NCBI RefSeq assembly: GCF_001039355.2 | Contig: NW_019775686.1 | Coordinates: 151,407 to 215,406 of the forward strand | Length of the DNA: 64,000 nucleotides | Direction of reading: 5' to 3' | From: Lingula anatina | Taxonomy: Eukaryota > Brachiopoda > Lingulata > Lingulida > Lingulidae | Shown: one piece after another, positions 25,588 through 40,300 of the stretch | How the letters are laid out: each line of letters begins with the position of its first letter | Position numbering within the stretch: the stretch's first letter is position 1 | Position numbers and translations under genes: made by a program | Notes under the pieces: model-generated | Databases searched by the model: none | Told to the model about the DNA's origin: nothing | The model's input: the letters and a program-made list of their open reading frames with translations, nothing else

Positions 25588-28471
25588 TACACACTGTTAA
25601 GCGAATGACAAAAAGAAATGTAGGAAAAAATTAAAAAGACAAAAGAAATACTCGATCTCCAAATAACTAACATGTTAATACAGTTAAGATACCACAATAA
25701 ACAGTATAAAAAGATCAAAAGCAGCGATGACCGCAGCAGCAGGGTGAAAAAAAACTCATCTTAAGATTAGAAAGGTGGAAAGGTGGTAACAGGTGGTCAT
25801 TTTGTTTTGCCCTTTTTCTTGAAAAGTTTCCAATACATAAGGAATGAAGATACTCATCAAATCTAGACATCTTGACTCAGGAAAGAAAGAAAAAATGGTA
25901 TCGTATGCGCTGAAGTTCTTAAAGTAGTCTCAACATAAACTTTACCTTCAGCGACAGGGGTTAGGTTTTGAGTGTGGCATTAATTGGACTATCGAACGCT
26001 ATTAACATGGAAAAAAATCCTGTACGTGTAAACTAATTTTTTAACATGGACAAACCCAGTTTCTTATCTACTCCAGGCCCCAGGACCTAGCCCCTCCAGA
26101 CATGGAACAAAATAAACCGTCTCTTTCTGCGTTCATAAAACATGATTATTTCGTTAACAAGTCCCGTTACAAGCTTTCTAGTCTGCTGGCTACCACAGTA
26201 AAGTTACATGTCCATAGAAACGCATTCACAATATAGAATGCTTTGAAACCGACCCAGGTGACGTAGATTATGTCTAAACAATATTGATTGCAATCTTGTC
26301 GTTGAACACGCAGCATGTTGTTCAAACAGTAACAAAGAACTTTTCATACAGTAGGTGTTTTCAGTAAAAATCCTCATGTTACCGAGTTGATTGCAATAAG
26401 CCCAATATTATGCCGTTATCAATGTCACTGAAATTGGTTCAGATCGAAATCCGTGCAATGTGAATGCGCCTTCATACGGCAATGCAGAGATGGTTTTCCG
26501 TGTTGTATCGCTTATCTACAGAGTCTCAGGATGGTTGTGGGCATGCCGTGGCCAGTTACTGCATGGTTGCGGTCAAGGGTGTCCAGTTGGGCTATGAAAT
26601 TAATTGTTTTCTCCTTTCTGTACTGCGTCTGCTAAACGCTGAGTCACAGCAATTCTATCTGAATTTTGACACTTATCATTTATGTAAACAAAGCATAATT
26701 TTGGCCTGATATTCTACTAAAGAGAGGTGCTTAAGACGGCTGTTAGAATGACCAAAATTAGATTTTAAAATAAATAAACAAGTGAATAATTAAATCAAAC
26801 CTAATTTGTCCATGTAAATTTTAATTTGTATCTGTGGATAACAAATGGATGAATATAAGAATGCTTGACCCTCTTTCTTGACATGTATAAAGCGATTTTC
26901 CAGATATTCGAACAAGATTTCCGGAAAATGTAAGTTACACAACCAGCAAAATACGAGAAGAGCCCTTCTCTATCTATAAACTATGCGTTGTGCTTTTGGG
27001 GGAAAGTGTTTGGTCACCTGTCTCTTGTCTCCACTGTACCTCTATTTATTGATATAAAGACCACGATGCCCCCCCCCTCCCCCGCGCGCTACTTCACAAA
27101 AATCAACTACCCGTTTCAGTGTTTGCACGGGCCACGGCAAAACCATTCAAAACGATTAGAGAATAACTCAGGGTAAAGCAGGGTGACAGAGAGAGGTGAT
27201 ATCACCTGTTATTTACTCTAACCACCTCGTAATTACAGTCTTTTCACTCGCCAATATTTTTATTGTTTCTGATAAGGGAGGACAAGAACGGAGGCGTGCT
27301 GGTCATGCTGGCGAGATGGCCACCTCTGATGAAGGTGATTGTGGGCAGTGGTCAGAGATATACTGCGATGGTTAACGGTCTGGTCATCAACTGGCTGCTG
27401 GCCGTTACATGTCAGGGGAGCAGAGCCGCCTATTCTGTTCAGTCACGAGTTGGTGAAGTTGCCCTTTTCTGTTGGACCTTAAACCGTTATAAGTTACTTT
27501 TTAAAAATATGGTTGTACGCATGTGGTAAACAATTGCGTTTAATATCATGTTGGAGTGTTTTGTGTTTCTATTCATGGGAATTTTACTGCCAATTTTGAG
27601 TCTTTTTTCTTTCTTCACGAAGGCGTAGATAGCAGAGCGGGTATTCAGTAAAACATATTATCTCTAAAAATGCCAGTTTCTTTCGTATGGGCCAGACTTT
27701 AGTCTGGGGAGGAAATCAAATGTTTCCTTCCGCATATGTCCCATCGTAGGCGATACAGATTCAAAAACCCAGGAAGAAAGGAAAATACCTGGCCCCTCGG
27801 TACGGGTGCACCTGCCAATTTATAACCGGATTTGGTACTTGCTCATAACTTTCCATTTCTTCTCTTACTTTATTAATGAATGATAAAAAGCAATATCACC
27901 TCTAAACTAATCGTACCTCGTGGGTTTCGGCATAATGCATTTTCAAAGTGAGAAAGAAAGCTCAAAATAAAGAAAGTACAAAATAAACAAAAAAAACGAA
28001 GGAAAAGCTGAGGAGATGAGGAAGAAATAAACAAAGAAAGAAAAATGACAGAAATAATTTCTTGCTTAGGTCCCTATGCGCTGTCTCTTTCCCATCGCCA
28101 GCAACCGCATTATTATCTATGAGTAATATTTAGGTGGATACGGGCTAAATTACCGGGTATGACTACGTTAATCTCGATGTATTTTTTTATTGGCGAAAAC
28201 CCGGCGCGTCTTATCCGAACTCTAAATCTGCGAGGTGGGTCGTTTAAGAATTTAGGAACGCAGATTGTGGAGGGTCTTTAAGTCTTAGGGGTTAACAGAG
28301 CGCGACTGAGCATAAACAGTTATGAACTGCTCCTTACAGTGAGTCTTATCATTTAAAGAAGAACAGCGTCCAACATAAGACGTAGGGAACGAGCTGACAA
28401 GTTATTGGACAAAGTTAACAGGGAGCTTAACAGGGACATTAGATCAACGTAAGGACTGGATCTGTCTTTAA
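25588..28471. other. Upstream region of the homeobox gene
   Basis: No gene recognised. An in-frame TAA sits immediately before the homeobox ATG at 28472, so the 5' UTR begins here. I see no confident TATA box. A CCCCCCCTCCCCCGCGCGC tract lies near 27068-27088. Confidence 0.45.
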
Positions 28472-30430
28472 ATGGAACCTTTACATGTCAAACCCTCTGG
28501 TATACTAGGCACTAGTTCAGGACTCGTTGACAACGAAGGATTAAATTCGTTTAATGTTGACAAAGCAACGACAGCGATCTGGAAAATGGCTGACAATAGA
28601 TGCAGTACTTCACCAACTCAATTCAGTGACAGTAGCCAAAACGTCAAATCAGCATTTCACAGAGTTAGTGACAGGAAAATGAAAGTTTTACAAGTTGTTA
28701 CACAAGGCGAGACGATGAACAATAACGGCACAGAAAACTTGCTATCTGCAGTTCAGGCGCAAAATGACAGGAATTCAAATGATCAGAAACATTCGACATC
28801 AGGTCTCAAGTTCGGAATAGATAGTATACTTGCCTCGCAAGCAAAAATAAAATCTGCAGCAGAAAAAGATATCAAAGGTAAGTTACCATGAATTAAGCGA
28901 CATAGTAAAGACAGCATGGTATATATTTGCTTAGTGAATAAGTTATATGCACAATAAAAGAATACAAATGAATTTCTATTTAAAAAATGCTTCATGTAGG
29001 ACACCCTGGAAGAGACGCCACCAACATGATATTTCAAAGTTAAAGAGCCTCTAAATATATGTAAAATCGTAGGTATTGAATTTAAAACAAATGGTGTGAC
29101 TGTCAACCAGGGGCGTGACGTGACCCCTTCTCTGTTAAACAGTCGTAAATGTGTTTGTTATGTAGACAAGAGGTAAAAAAAAAACTGGGCACGATTTTAT
29201 AATTGAAGTTTTAGATGGAAACTTTGTCTTCATTTGAAGGTCTAATTTCGGTCTACTTCAATTCAGGAGAAGTAGCCTAAAATAATAGCTTATTCATTTC
29301 TTCTTATCATGCAGACTGACACAATATTTCATTGATAGGAAAACTACTGATTTGTCTTTGCTCAAAGTAGACTTAACATTTTTTGGTCTTAAGTCAAAGT
29401 CAACTTTCAATCTTAAGGTCTTTTGCCATAGTATTGTATTTGATATATTATTTGATGTTCAGTATGGTTTTGTATTGTATTTGATATAGTATTTTGTTAA
29501 ATGAACAATTTTTTTCATTTGTATTTTGCAAACTGTATTTAGGAGTTGAATGTTTTCCCAAAATCCAACGTGCTCTCTCTCTCTCCCTCTCACTCTCTCT
29601 CTCTCTCTCTCTCTCTCCAAAGCAGTTCATTGAAAAGAATGAGTTTTTCAGAGTGATTTTTATATAAAATATATAGAAGAGCGGTATATTTTAATTGAAA
29701 GGTCTTATATTTCGAGCTACCCTTTCGGTGTCTTTTTCAAATTAGTATTTTACCATTATACGTTGGAACTGTTTCTATCAAAAATAAACTCTTTGCTATT
29801 CATATGTGTCACTTTCACTGGTGCTGGAAATATTTTCAAACGTGCACGATATGGGATGATTTGGAAGCTACGGAATTAATTGTGAAACATTTTAAAGTGG
29901 TATGGAAATTACTCTATCAAAGTAAAGTCTTTGTCATCCAAGCAGTAGAATAAGAATGTATTTTTTTTTTTTTGGGGGGGGGGTCGTTTGATTTTTTTCT
30001 CAGCCCAGTACATTTAAATGTTAATTTGTACCCTATCTTAGACTACGAAACAAGTTACTACATTTTAGTGTCTTGGAAATATATAGCTACAGATATGTGT
30101 TCTCGCCAGTTGGTTTGAGATTCAAAATTCGTCGATTTTAAGGGTTTTGTCACAAATGTCTTAAATTGAGTGGAGAAAGGCTGGAAATCTGCAGCTGACC
30201 TTGCGGAAAATTCTGTAAATGGCTTAGATCTCTATGTTAACAAGACAAACGTCAAAATAATGCCTTCATTTTCAATTTGTAAAATTCCCTAGGAGCGCCT
30301 GTACCCTCTTTCTGTGCTTTTATTTTCTTTGTACTTTGCTATGTCTAAATACATGTGCGTATCTCAAATTCAGAATTACGCCTGTGGTTCTAAATTATAA
30401 TTACTTTTTTAATGTTGTAATAAAAAAAAC

Positions 30431-30478
<48 letters not shown>

Positions 30479-32672
30479 CATTCATCGGCTTGACAGGAAG
30501 TCCCGGTGGTGATCTTCGGTCCAATACATTCACTGCCTCTGCTCTGATATTCTCGACTGTTATGGTGGCCCATTTTACAGTACATGCATTCTTAAAATGC
30601 TAGTTTAAATACTTAACCTATCACATTAAATACACAAACGGGTCCAGAACTAATAGGTTGTTAGGTTGTGGAAAAATGGAAGAAAAGTGTCGTTCGAATG
30701 ACACAGTGCTCCTGCTTTTGGCACTCTGCAATGCTTTTGCCGTAGCAGTGTACATGTATGATATATGTTTTAATATTATTATTTGTTTGTTTGTCTGTTT
30801 TCAATATCCCACACTCACTTGTGTTGATTTATCTGTAGAAAGGAGTGCCATACTGTGATATAGATACTTTTTGAATCAGAGAAAAGCATATATGCATGGT
30901 TTCAATTTTTTGTTACACAATATTCGTAATTGGTTTAGAAAAGCACTAGAAGCAATATTCGCAAAAAAGTTTGTTGTGCAAAAATAATAAAATTCAACAT
31001 TTCTTCAAAATCCCTTTTCTTTAATATTGATTTAGAAACTGAGAGCAAAAAATCAAGATAGAATAATGATTCAACCCACCTTGCTTTGCAGACCTCGAAG
31101 AAATCCGAAGAGCAAACGACCTCGAGCGTTTCGCCTCACAGGGCAGCACCAGCCGCGTAGCGGCATCCACAACGCCGACGACAACGTCACCCCTCGCTGG
31201 CATCACCCCTCCGTCTCCCTCCAGCCCTATGCTGCCCCTCTCCTCCGCCGCGGCCGCCGAGTCCCCCAGCCTTTTCTCTTCGCTGTATAACTACTGGAGT
31301 ATGTTCCCGTATATTGGTGCCGGGGATGCTTTCTCTGCGCTGGTTCACCAGAGAGAGGCGATGCTTAGGTTTTCAACAGGTAAACAGATGTAGTGTTTCT
31401 GATATTGTTTTAGGTCTCAAAAAAGTCATGTTGGCCACGTTATTAATATTAGTTACGCCTTATAAAATTAAGATAATAAGAGTTTTTAATGCGCACATCG
31501 CACGTTACTAGTTAGAGTTGACAGCGGAAAACGTACCCATACACCTCTTGTCAGTAAAAAAACTCAACGCCAAGTAGTTTAAACTATTTTATCTTATTCT
31601 ATTATTCTTCTTAATTCAAAAAGTAAGGCGAAAACTAACAACACTTAATCGGGGTTATGATACTTTGTTTTGCTATTCAACTAGTTATAAATTTCTAAAT
31701 ATCGCTCTTTTAAAATAATAATAATGCAAATAACTTTAGAACTTAAACGCTTTTTACTGTAAGTGTTAATAAAAAATACGTAGGGTTTACCTTTTTAAAC
31801 AAACATCAAACAAAAAAACACATTCATATATTTTTCATATATGTCATAAGAATTAACAACTCGTGTGTTTTAAATGATCTTAAGTAACGTAAATAAAATG
31901 TTGATACTAATTGATTTTATAGAAATATAAAATATTACAATTTATGATACAACTATGAGGGACAGTTATCCTCAGAAATCAGAAGTATTTATCAATGATG
32001 GATGAAATCTTAACCTGTCTAATCTTCTACTAACGTATTAAACCATTGCTCGGTTCATGCGTCTCAAAAACCGCCAAAAGTTAAAAAAAAATTAAATCAC
32101 CTTTTTTCACAAAATCACTAAAAAAGCAAGCAAAAGGATTTATTTCCTACAGCACCTTAAGCGTGCAGGCCTTACAACTGATGACCTTGTAACTTGTTAC
32201 CAGACGGTCATAAGGCCAGTTTTGGAATATGCTGCCCCTGTCTGGCACTTTGGGTTAACGAATGAATTGACTGCCCTAGTAGAAAAGTCTCAAGAAAGAG
32301 TTCTTAAGATAATTTATCCTGATCTTGAATATGACGCTGCTTGTGAACTTAGTAGACTTGAACTACTGAGTGAAAGACGGCTCCGTGCATGCAAAAAATT
32401 GTTTATTAGTATATCAAATGAACCGGATCATAGGCTGCATTATCTTTTACAACCAAAACAAAATGTCAAATATTCATTAAGGGAACAGGAAACATTCAAA
32501 AGTTTCAGAATTAACTGATAGATTTTTACTTCTTTTTTTAACCTTGCATTTTAGATATTTTGTTTTAATTTGTTTACATATGTCTTTTAATATTCCTTTA
32601 TTCTTACTTACTAATGGTTTTATTCAACTATGATGCAATGATTGTAATAATCCAACCCTCGGGTTGCAAGTT

Positions 32673-32721
<49 letters not shown>

Positions 32722-35700
32722 TCACAGTAAACGTTTCACCCTTCTTTCTTGCCTTGAGGTATATTCTCAAAAAACTTGAGATGCTGTAGATTTATTTAGA
32801 ATTAGAATTAACACGTCTAGAATTTTTTAATCTTCTAACTACATTTATATTATATTTATATTTTAAACAACAAACATATATCGACCTATATATCTTAAAT
32901 ATACATTGTAACAAGCTTTTATTGTATCGGTAAGTCTGGCCTTCGTAAAGCTTTTCACTTACGCACTTATGTTAACAAGGAAAGGATTTTTGCAATGATT
33001 AAATCGGTAAATGGAGGATGATAGTATTTGATTTCAAAATTCTAGAAAATGTACACCTAATTTATGTTAAACTTCACAATTGTGTTAAGTCTTATTCCGA
33101 AGTCAATTAGGGCTGGGAAAATTTAAATATCGGGTGGACGAAGAAAACGAGTACAAAAAGAGATTGAGAGTAGTATACGCGCGAGCGCTCGTGTGTAAGA
33201 AAGCAATTTAATTTCTGGGAAAACTACGATACACTTCTTTCCCGTTTTTTGCATCTTTCTGACTTGTACTTTTTGATTTGTGCGTTAAGCGCGCCAAGGA
33301 TGTCACGGGCATTGTTGAGATGAAAAGTGTTTTCCCTGAGGAATTTTTTTTTAGTATAACGTGAAATTTTATTAAATAATAATTGAAGATTTTGAGTTAT
33401 TAAAGTCTAAATACCCGCAAAATGGGTGAAATTCTAAAATATTTCAAAATTCTGCAGATAAGAATAACTATAAGAATTATTTTATCGTGATAAAACTGGA
33501 CAAATCAAATGATTTATAATTTTTCCTAAAAAAAACTTTTTCTTGTAATTTCCAATCGAGAAATGGTCCACTTTGCTCAGATTTTCCTCTCTCATGTTTG
33601 CTTGGCTGAGTTTGCAGGAATTGTAATCCATTCATGAATAAAACTTTCAATTATAAATAGTACTTGTTTATCAAAAACAGCGATTTTTAATAATTGAATG
33701 TGTAGAATTTCAGTTTCTATTGCTATGTAGAAGTTCATCATTCGCTTAGATGACAGTATTCCATTGTCCATTTAAAACCTTTTTTTTTTTTTTTTTGTGG
33801 CGAAAATATCCTTTTGTGATGAAATTAAAGATTAAGGAAATTATTTTATTTATGGCCAAGAAATTAAAGCTGAAAAAAGTCTAAAAGAGAATTGATACAA
33901 CTAAGGAACAGATTCTTTTACTTTCGTGCCAAGTCGAAATTGTTTGATCAGGTTATAAACAGTTCAGTTTTGATGAAATGAGTTTTTTTTTTATTTTTCA
34001 TTGATGACAATTAACAATGAATGGAGCGGTTTTATAATCTTCAAAGGAGGGAAATACAAGTAGGATTTCAGTCTACTCGTAAAAATATGGGGTAAATTTT
34101 CACGACTTGTGCTTTTCTATTCATTACCTATTTTTCATATTCAATTTATCAATTTATCATTTATTTCTTGTCTTGTTGTTTATTGATCCTGATTTTGTAT
34201 TTTAAAGAGAGTATATTTATAACAATTCACCAGACCTTCACCGCAGTGTTGTCTATATAGTGTTACCCACAGGAAGTAGACAGGGGCGTTTTTTGTGGTG
34301 GTGGGGAGCGGGAGGGGATTAAAAACCTGGATCCTTTAGTATCGTTTGATACATGCGCCAAATCAGAGACAGTGGACTTTTCCACCCCCATAGTTGATCC
34401 AACTTAGCAAGTGGCATAGAACCTAGATCAACTTTTGATTCAAAGGAGACTTTTCCTACCAAAAGGGCGGTTCTCTCAAACCGCCCGAACTCTCCCTGTC
34501 TGCAGGTCTGGAAATACTCTTTAAAAATTAATTTTGCAACTTTTGCAACAATGGCCACTGTTTTCAGGGTATTTACATACCGTCAGCCCATCTGCCACGC
34601 AGTGGAGGGGACGGGGAGGAGGGGGGGGCTAGGCAGACATGTTAACTGTTTAGTCAAATATCAGAGGTTGAGATCTCCCTTGTTAGCGGTGACACGTTTG
34701 CGTGCAGAGAACGCTTATTGGGGCGATGAAGATCTCTCAAAATGCAAAATTCATTTGCTGAGGAAAGTTGGCCGTAAACCGTCAATTATGACGACAGATT
34801 ACGAGTGTTTACAACGCCATTACCGTAATTTGCCTAACTCAGTCGTAATCCGGACAATCTCTTGTGCAGCTATCTCTTGCGGTTTGGCCATTTTGCATAT
34901 GTCAAACTGGAAGGTGTCGTGAGAAAATGAGCCCCTCTCGATCAGGAAACGGCACGTCCTGTCTCCGGTGAACCAAACATTTGCCAACCATTGATTAATC
35001 TCGCGTGACATTGCGTGACGGCCGCCATAAAAACTCTACTTTTTCCAACCCGACTTGCTGTAGACGATTTTGTGGTACCTTAGACATTCTCCAAGTGTTA
35101 TCACACCTTTGGGTTTGTTTCACAAAAGTGTAAGTTTGTCCAGAGACTTTCTTTTTATGTCACCATTAAATATCCCATCCTGCAGCAAATTATAATAGGT
35201 TTTCTGTTAGCTGTTTAATATTTCAAGTTAAGCTATTTTTTCCCGCTGCTTTGCGTATTCATAGCCATGCTAAATTCACAAAAGACATGTTATCATTTTT
35301 GGGTGTACGAAGTTCAAAAAGGTTAACATAAATTTTGCAATGGCGGTGCGTAAAAGAGCTGTTTGATTATTTTTTTTCTTCGAATCGTCATCACTTCATA
35401 ACATTTCACAAAGGTCGCCATCAATAGAAATGTCCAAGATATGCTCCATGAGCAGTGTATATGATCTTGAATCAGTCGGGTACATGTTATTACGCAGACA
35501 ACCTCTGTTGCATAACGAATACATGCATGAGCATAGTTTCTGACAAAGCCTTGACTTACATGACACGCCGCACGCAGTGCTATTTAAAAAAAAGACAGAG
35601 TAAATATCGATATAAATCTGCTAAACTACTTCCAAGAACTTATATTCCTTTAAAAAAATGAGAAACAAGAAAACGTGGCAGACCCGCTGCGCAGATGCTG

Positions 35701-35785
35701 TAAGACATATTCATAAGTCGTAAGCCTTTAGCATAGGCGTTAGTGGGGTGGAGGGGGTGAAGGTAAGGAAATCCCACACCTCTCT

Positions 35786-35823
<38 letters not shown>

Positions 35824-36254
35824 TTTTTCCACCACACTAATTATAATCCAAGGAGCATAAGGGCTTAAAGGCAATCTCTCCCGTCATAACTTCTTTTCCG
35901 ACTAGACTGGTTACATGTACCACCCACAATAAGCACTTGAAATTTGCTTCCAACGTGCCTTGGTATACATAATATATAGAATAAGATGATGCAGACCGTG
36001 CAAACTCAAGTGACAGAAAGCTATGTAAAGATGAGATCGTCATTTGTGATGGTTAACGGACGGTCAAATAATCGCATTGGCAATCGACCAAATTGTGTTT
36101 TGCTTCGGTCATGCTCAAGGCACGAGGAGCGTCTTTTTTTCTCTCTTCAACATTTAGAGTTGAGCTCCACCTTCCATGGTGTGAACCTTATCTTTTGCTA
36201 TCTTAAAACAGGTACTTTCTGTCAAGAAGAATAAGATCAATTCGAAAATGAGAA

Positions 36255-36297
<43 letters not shown>

Positions 36298-36969
36298 AAT
36301 GTACATATAGTAAAAATAAATACATAAAAGAGACAGATAGATTCAAAATCGAAAATGCAGTTTCTTATTTAACGAACAAAAATACCTCACATAGGGTTCA
36401 ATGGGATAAATCTTTATGTTACAATACTTGTGAAAAATTGGACTGAACTTGCGTGCACAACTTCGTAAATTAAGTAGTTTCTCTCGGAGCTCTTTATCTC
36501 CTGTTCATCATTAATAAGGAAATATTGTGGTATTTCACACTTGATTATTTTCTCTCATCTTAAAACTCATAACGACGTCCTGTTCATTCACTGACTAATA
36601 TAACGAGAAAGTGTAGGAAAATAAGGAGATTGGATACCAGATACGCTTCCGATAGTTTTCTATTTTTAATCGTGGAAGACTTTTGCGTTTCACCCCACAC
36701 CCAAACTGCGGTATCACACGGGTTTAATGTGTTTAAACTAGCAGTGGGATAGTGCAGAGGTGTAAGACATTTCTTTTTACATCGACGATACTGCTTCAGT
36801 AAGACCAGTATTGGTCAGATAAAACCGCAAATATGACTCGTTTTACTTATAAACTAGTTTGAAAACTTGAATGGCGCTATTGATAATGAAGTTAAGCCTA
36901 TCTCTCCATTCTTCCTTTCAAATAATATTTAACCCTCCCTCGTTCTATTTCACAAAAGCCTTTGAAGGT

Positions 36970-37016
<47 letters not shown>

Positions 37017-37265
37017 TTTTCAAATTAATTCATCTGTTACACCACTTATGAATTCTTTTAAACAACTTCTATGACAAAAACAATATACTCTCTGAGAATA
37101 GACTTCTTTATCGCGACGTTAATAACACCCCCTCCCCTCCAACTGGGGAGCTGGTCTGGTTCAAGGCTTTCTGCTTTGGTACGCACACATTTTAAAGACT
37201 GAATACACTTCTGTCCATGTCAAGGGAAACTGCTGCACATATGGTTAGTGCTCTCGAAATGTTGA

Positions 37266-37304
<39 letters not shown>

Positions 37305-40300
37305 ATACAACAGCTGTATTCGGACAGCTTTAATATGTGGTGTATGTTTGTAGCAGGCACTAATGCTGTATATTGAAATTCTGTATTTTCGCTCAACTAT
37401 AGAATTTTTTTTTTTTTTTTTTTTGACACCATTTAATAATACCATATGGATATTTACTGCACTTATAAAGTACATGGATAATGTTTTTAACGAAAACGTG
37501 TTTATTTATTAATTTTTTTTTAGTTGAGGGATTTCTTTTTATAATTAAAGACTGGTTGTCACTTAATTGAAAAAAGAGCACAAATTTAACGTTGTAGTCA
37601 GGCCATAAGATGTCGTGGCAAAAAAGATTCGCGTAGTCTTAGCAAATACGCCCTGATTTGAACAGTTGTCGGTTACAACTCCCTCAAAAAATGATAATAG
37701 GTATAAAAAAACAATAACAAGCCCCGGTGTCTCATGCTTAAACTACTTTGCCATGATAACCAGCCAGACGCGGTTCTCCTCAAGGGGAAACCTCGCCCGG
37801 AGATGCTAACCAGGGAATAACAAATGACCTGCCACTTTAAGTGAAGACAGTGGTCGGTTTGGGTGATTTCTGCTAGTCATGCTTAGTAATATTGTTGTAT
37901 ATTTTCTCTGTTGTCTCATGTAAGTCCATTTTTACTTCACTTTGTCTACAACTGACTCTTGATTTTAGCCCCCACGCGTACGATAAATACTGACTATGAT
38001 ATACTTTTAGTTTTTTCATGACTAAACCGTTGATACGTATAGATATCACATAAGTAAGATACAATTCACATTTTTGTGATTGTATCATCTTGAACAGAGG
38101 ATTAACAACTGTAGTTGATCAAAAGAATAAGGTTACGCCTGCCTCGCTATTTAAGCGTAGATTTTTATTTTTTATTTATTTATTTTTTTTTTTTATTATT
38201 ATTATTTTTTTTTTTGTCTTGGATTCCACCACGCATTCCATTTGGTCATGTTAGGAGTCAACAGAGAGACCACCTCAAACAAGTCAAAGATTACATTAGT
38301 TCCACTGCAAGTATTAGGATGCAAATAATTAAAAAAAGTAAATGAAACTGAAAAAAATTAAATTGTTTAGCAAACAATAAACAACGGAAAATATGCAACA
38401 GTCCGTGAGCAAGATCATAATCACATAATATATGGGTGTCCTTGTCCTGGGTTTTAGATGCAATAAATTTGGCGTCCAAAATTTGCGTCAAAAAAAAATC
38501 ATCTTGACAGTGTAAAGGAACCGGAACGGTACTTGTTTGAGAAATTCGAGACAGGCGCCAAAATTATTCCATCACAATATATTAATAATTTTAAGCTTAA
38601 AGGCCTTCACTGTTTGGTTTCTGAATATGACTATAAATACGCAACCAACAGGTTATCGTTGTTATCTAATCCTGATGTGTTAATATTTGGTTACTAAATA
38701 TAAGAATTGGTTAATACCAGTCTCCCGTCTACTAGGAACTTAATTAAACCAACGATATTAAATATATACATTGCGTTCCCATCATATCATAACAAAACAC
38801 GGATCTCATTTACTGAGATAAGAAAAACAACAAGATTACCATGAAGAGACGAGAAAAAGTCAAATTTAATCGAAAATTTATACAGATTATAATTAATTTT
38901 AGTCTACTTTTTTACCCATTGCATGTCTTATAATTATGTTGCACCTTTTGCAATTTTGATGACATGGAGTACAAAGTATATAAATATTTTGCAATGAAGA
39001 AAAATTAAGTATGCCTTTAAAAATAATTAGCCTTGAGCAATAGGCTCTCACCAAACTAAATCAAGAGCAATGGAAGACAAGAAAACGATCATTTGAGCGT
39101 TTATAAATACTGACTCATGAAAAAAAAAGTTGTAGCTAATGGTTAGCCAATGAGGCAGACAGGCTGTCACATTGATGATGTAGTCCCCTTTCCCCATCTC
39201 TCTCTCTCTGACAAAGGTTAACGAATTAAGCTAAGCGCAATATAATAGACCCACTAACAACGGTTAACGCCCCGTTTTATCTGTTGTCACACATTTTGGG
39301 TACACGAGGAACGGACTGTTGTCTGTTGTCACGCAAACGCATGATACCAGTGGCCACATTCACACTAGTATTAGACATATCGATCTTAGTGACGTTAGGT
39401 CCAGTACAGTGGAAAATAACCAGACAATGTTAGGCAACCTAAACCCCAAGAAAACACATGCTCCATTCAAGCCAATCTGGCGGTCTGTCGCAAACCCTTT
39501 AAACCACTGTCCTGGGGCCAAAACCAAGCGCCTGAAAACGTGCAGAAAAACATCATTGCATTTATAAAAGGGACCGCCTTTTTTTTCAAAAATAAATAAA
39601 TAAAATTTATAGAATTTTAAAAATTGGTGAAAAGTTTGAGGAAGGTCGTTGGAAATCCGTGAAAGGGCTTTTGGCGTTACTAAACCCGAGTCAAGAGTAA
39701 CTGCGCTTACAGCTCTAAACACTGGTCGCTAGATCTGGTCCAGATATTTAAGATACGTCTCCGTTTTTGTTAGTTTCACCTGTTTAAGATTTGACCATTA
39801 ACAGTCATTTTGACGGTGGTCAGCCTTCTCTGCCCATCAATCATATCATTAACCGGTCAGCGAACCGGTTATAATGTGTACTGCTAGTCCAAGAGGGTTG
39901 TCGACGGCGTTATCGAGATGAAAACATTTCAATTACAGAGGCACCATATACAAGCTGATTGTATCTATTTTATTTATCCCGGTCTGTAAGTTCCCCGGGC
40001 ATCTAACGTAGTGGTTGTTTACCAAGATATTATAATCGCACAGGCTTGAAATGCGATTATAATATCTTATAATTTTGTCCTCATTTTGAGAGACAGCGCT
40101 TGGGGTTTTCGTTAATTCGGTTAATTGCGGAACGACCTGAAATGGCCGTTTTAATTTCCTGCTCTTTAAATTTATTCAACCGTTTTTTTTTATATATATC
40201 TATTGATATTTTTGAATAAAGAAAATTCTGGGCACTCAGACAAAATAATGTTGTTCACCAAATAATTGATAAAGAGGCATTTAAGATAAAACAGACAAAT

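Noticed and set aside
25364-25600. Overlapping frames on both strands at 25.4-25.6 kb
   Set aside because: They lie entirely within the MITE-like element and match no protein family.
34551-34922. 123-codon frame in homeobox intron 3
   Set aside because: Starts with a good ATG but shows no domain, splice partner or signal. The G-rich tract and short hairpin (34464-34485) next to it suggest non-coding DNA.
35640-35837. Cys-Val repeat frame
   Set aside because: Translation of the (CA)n microsatellite.
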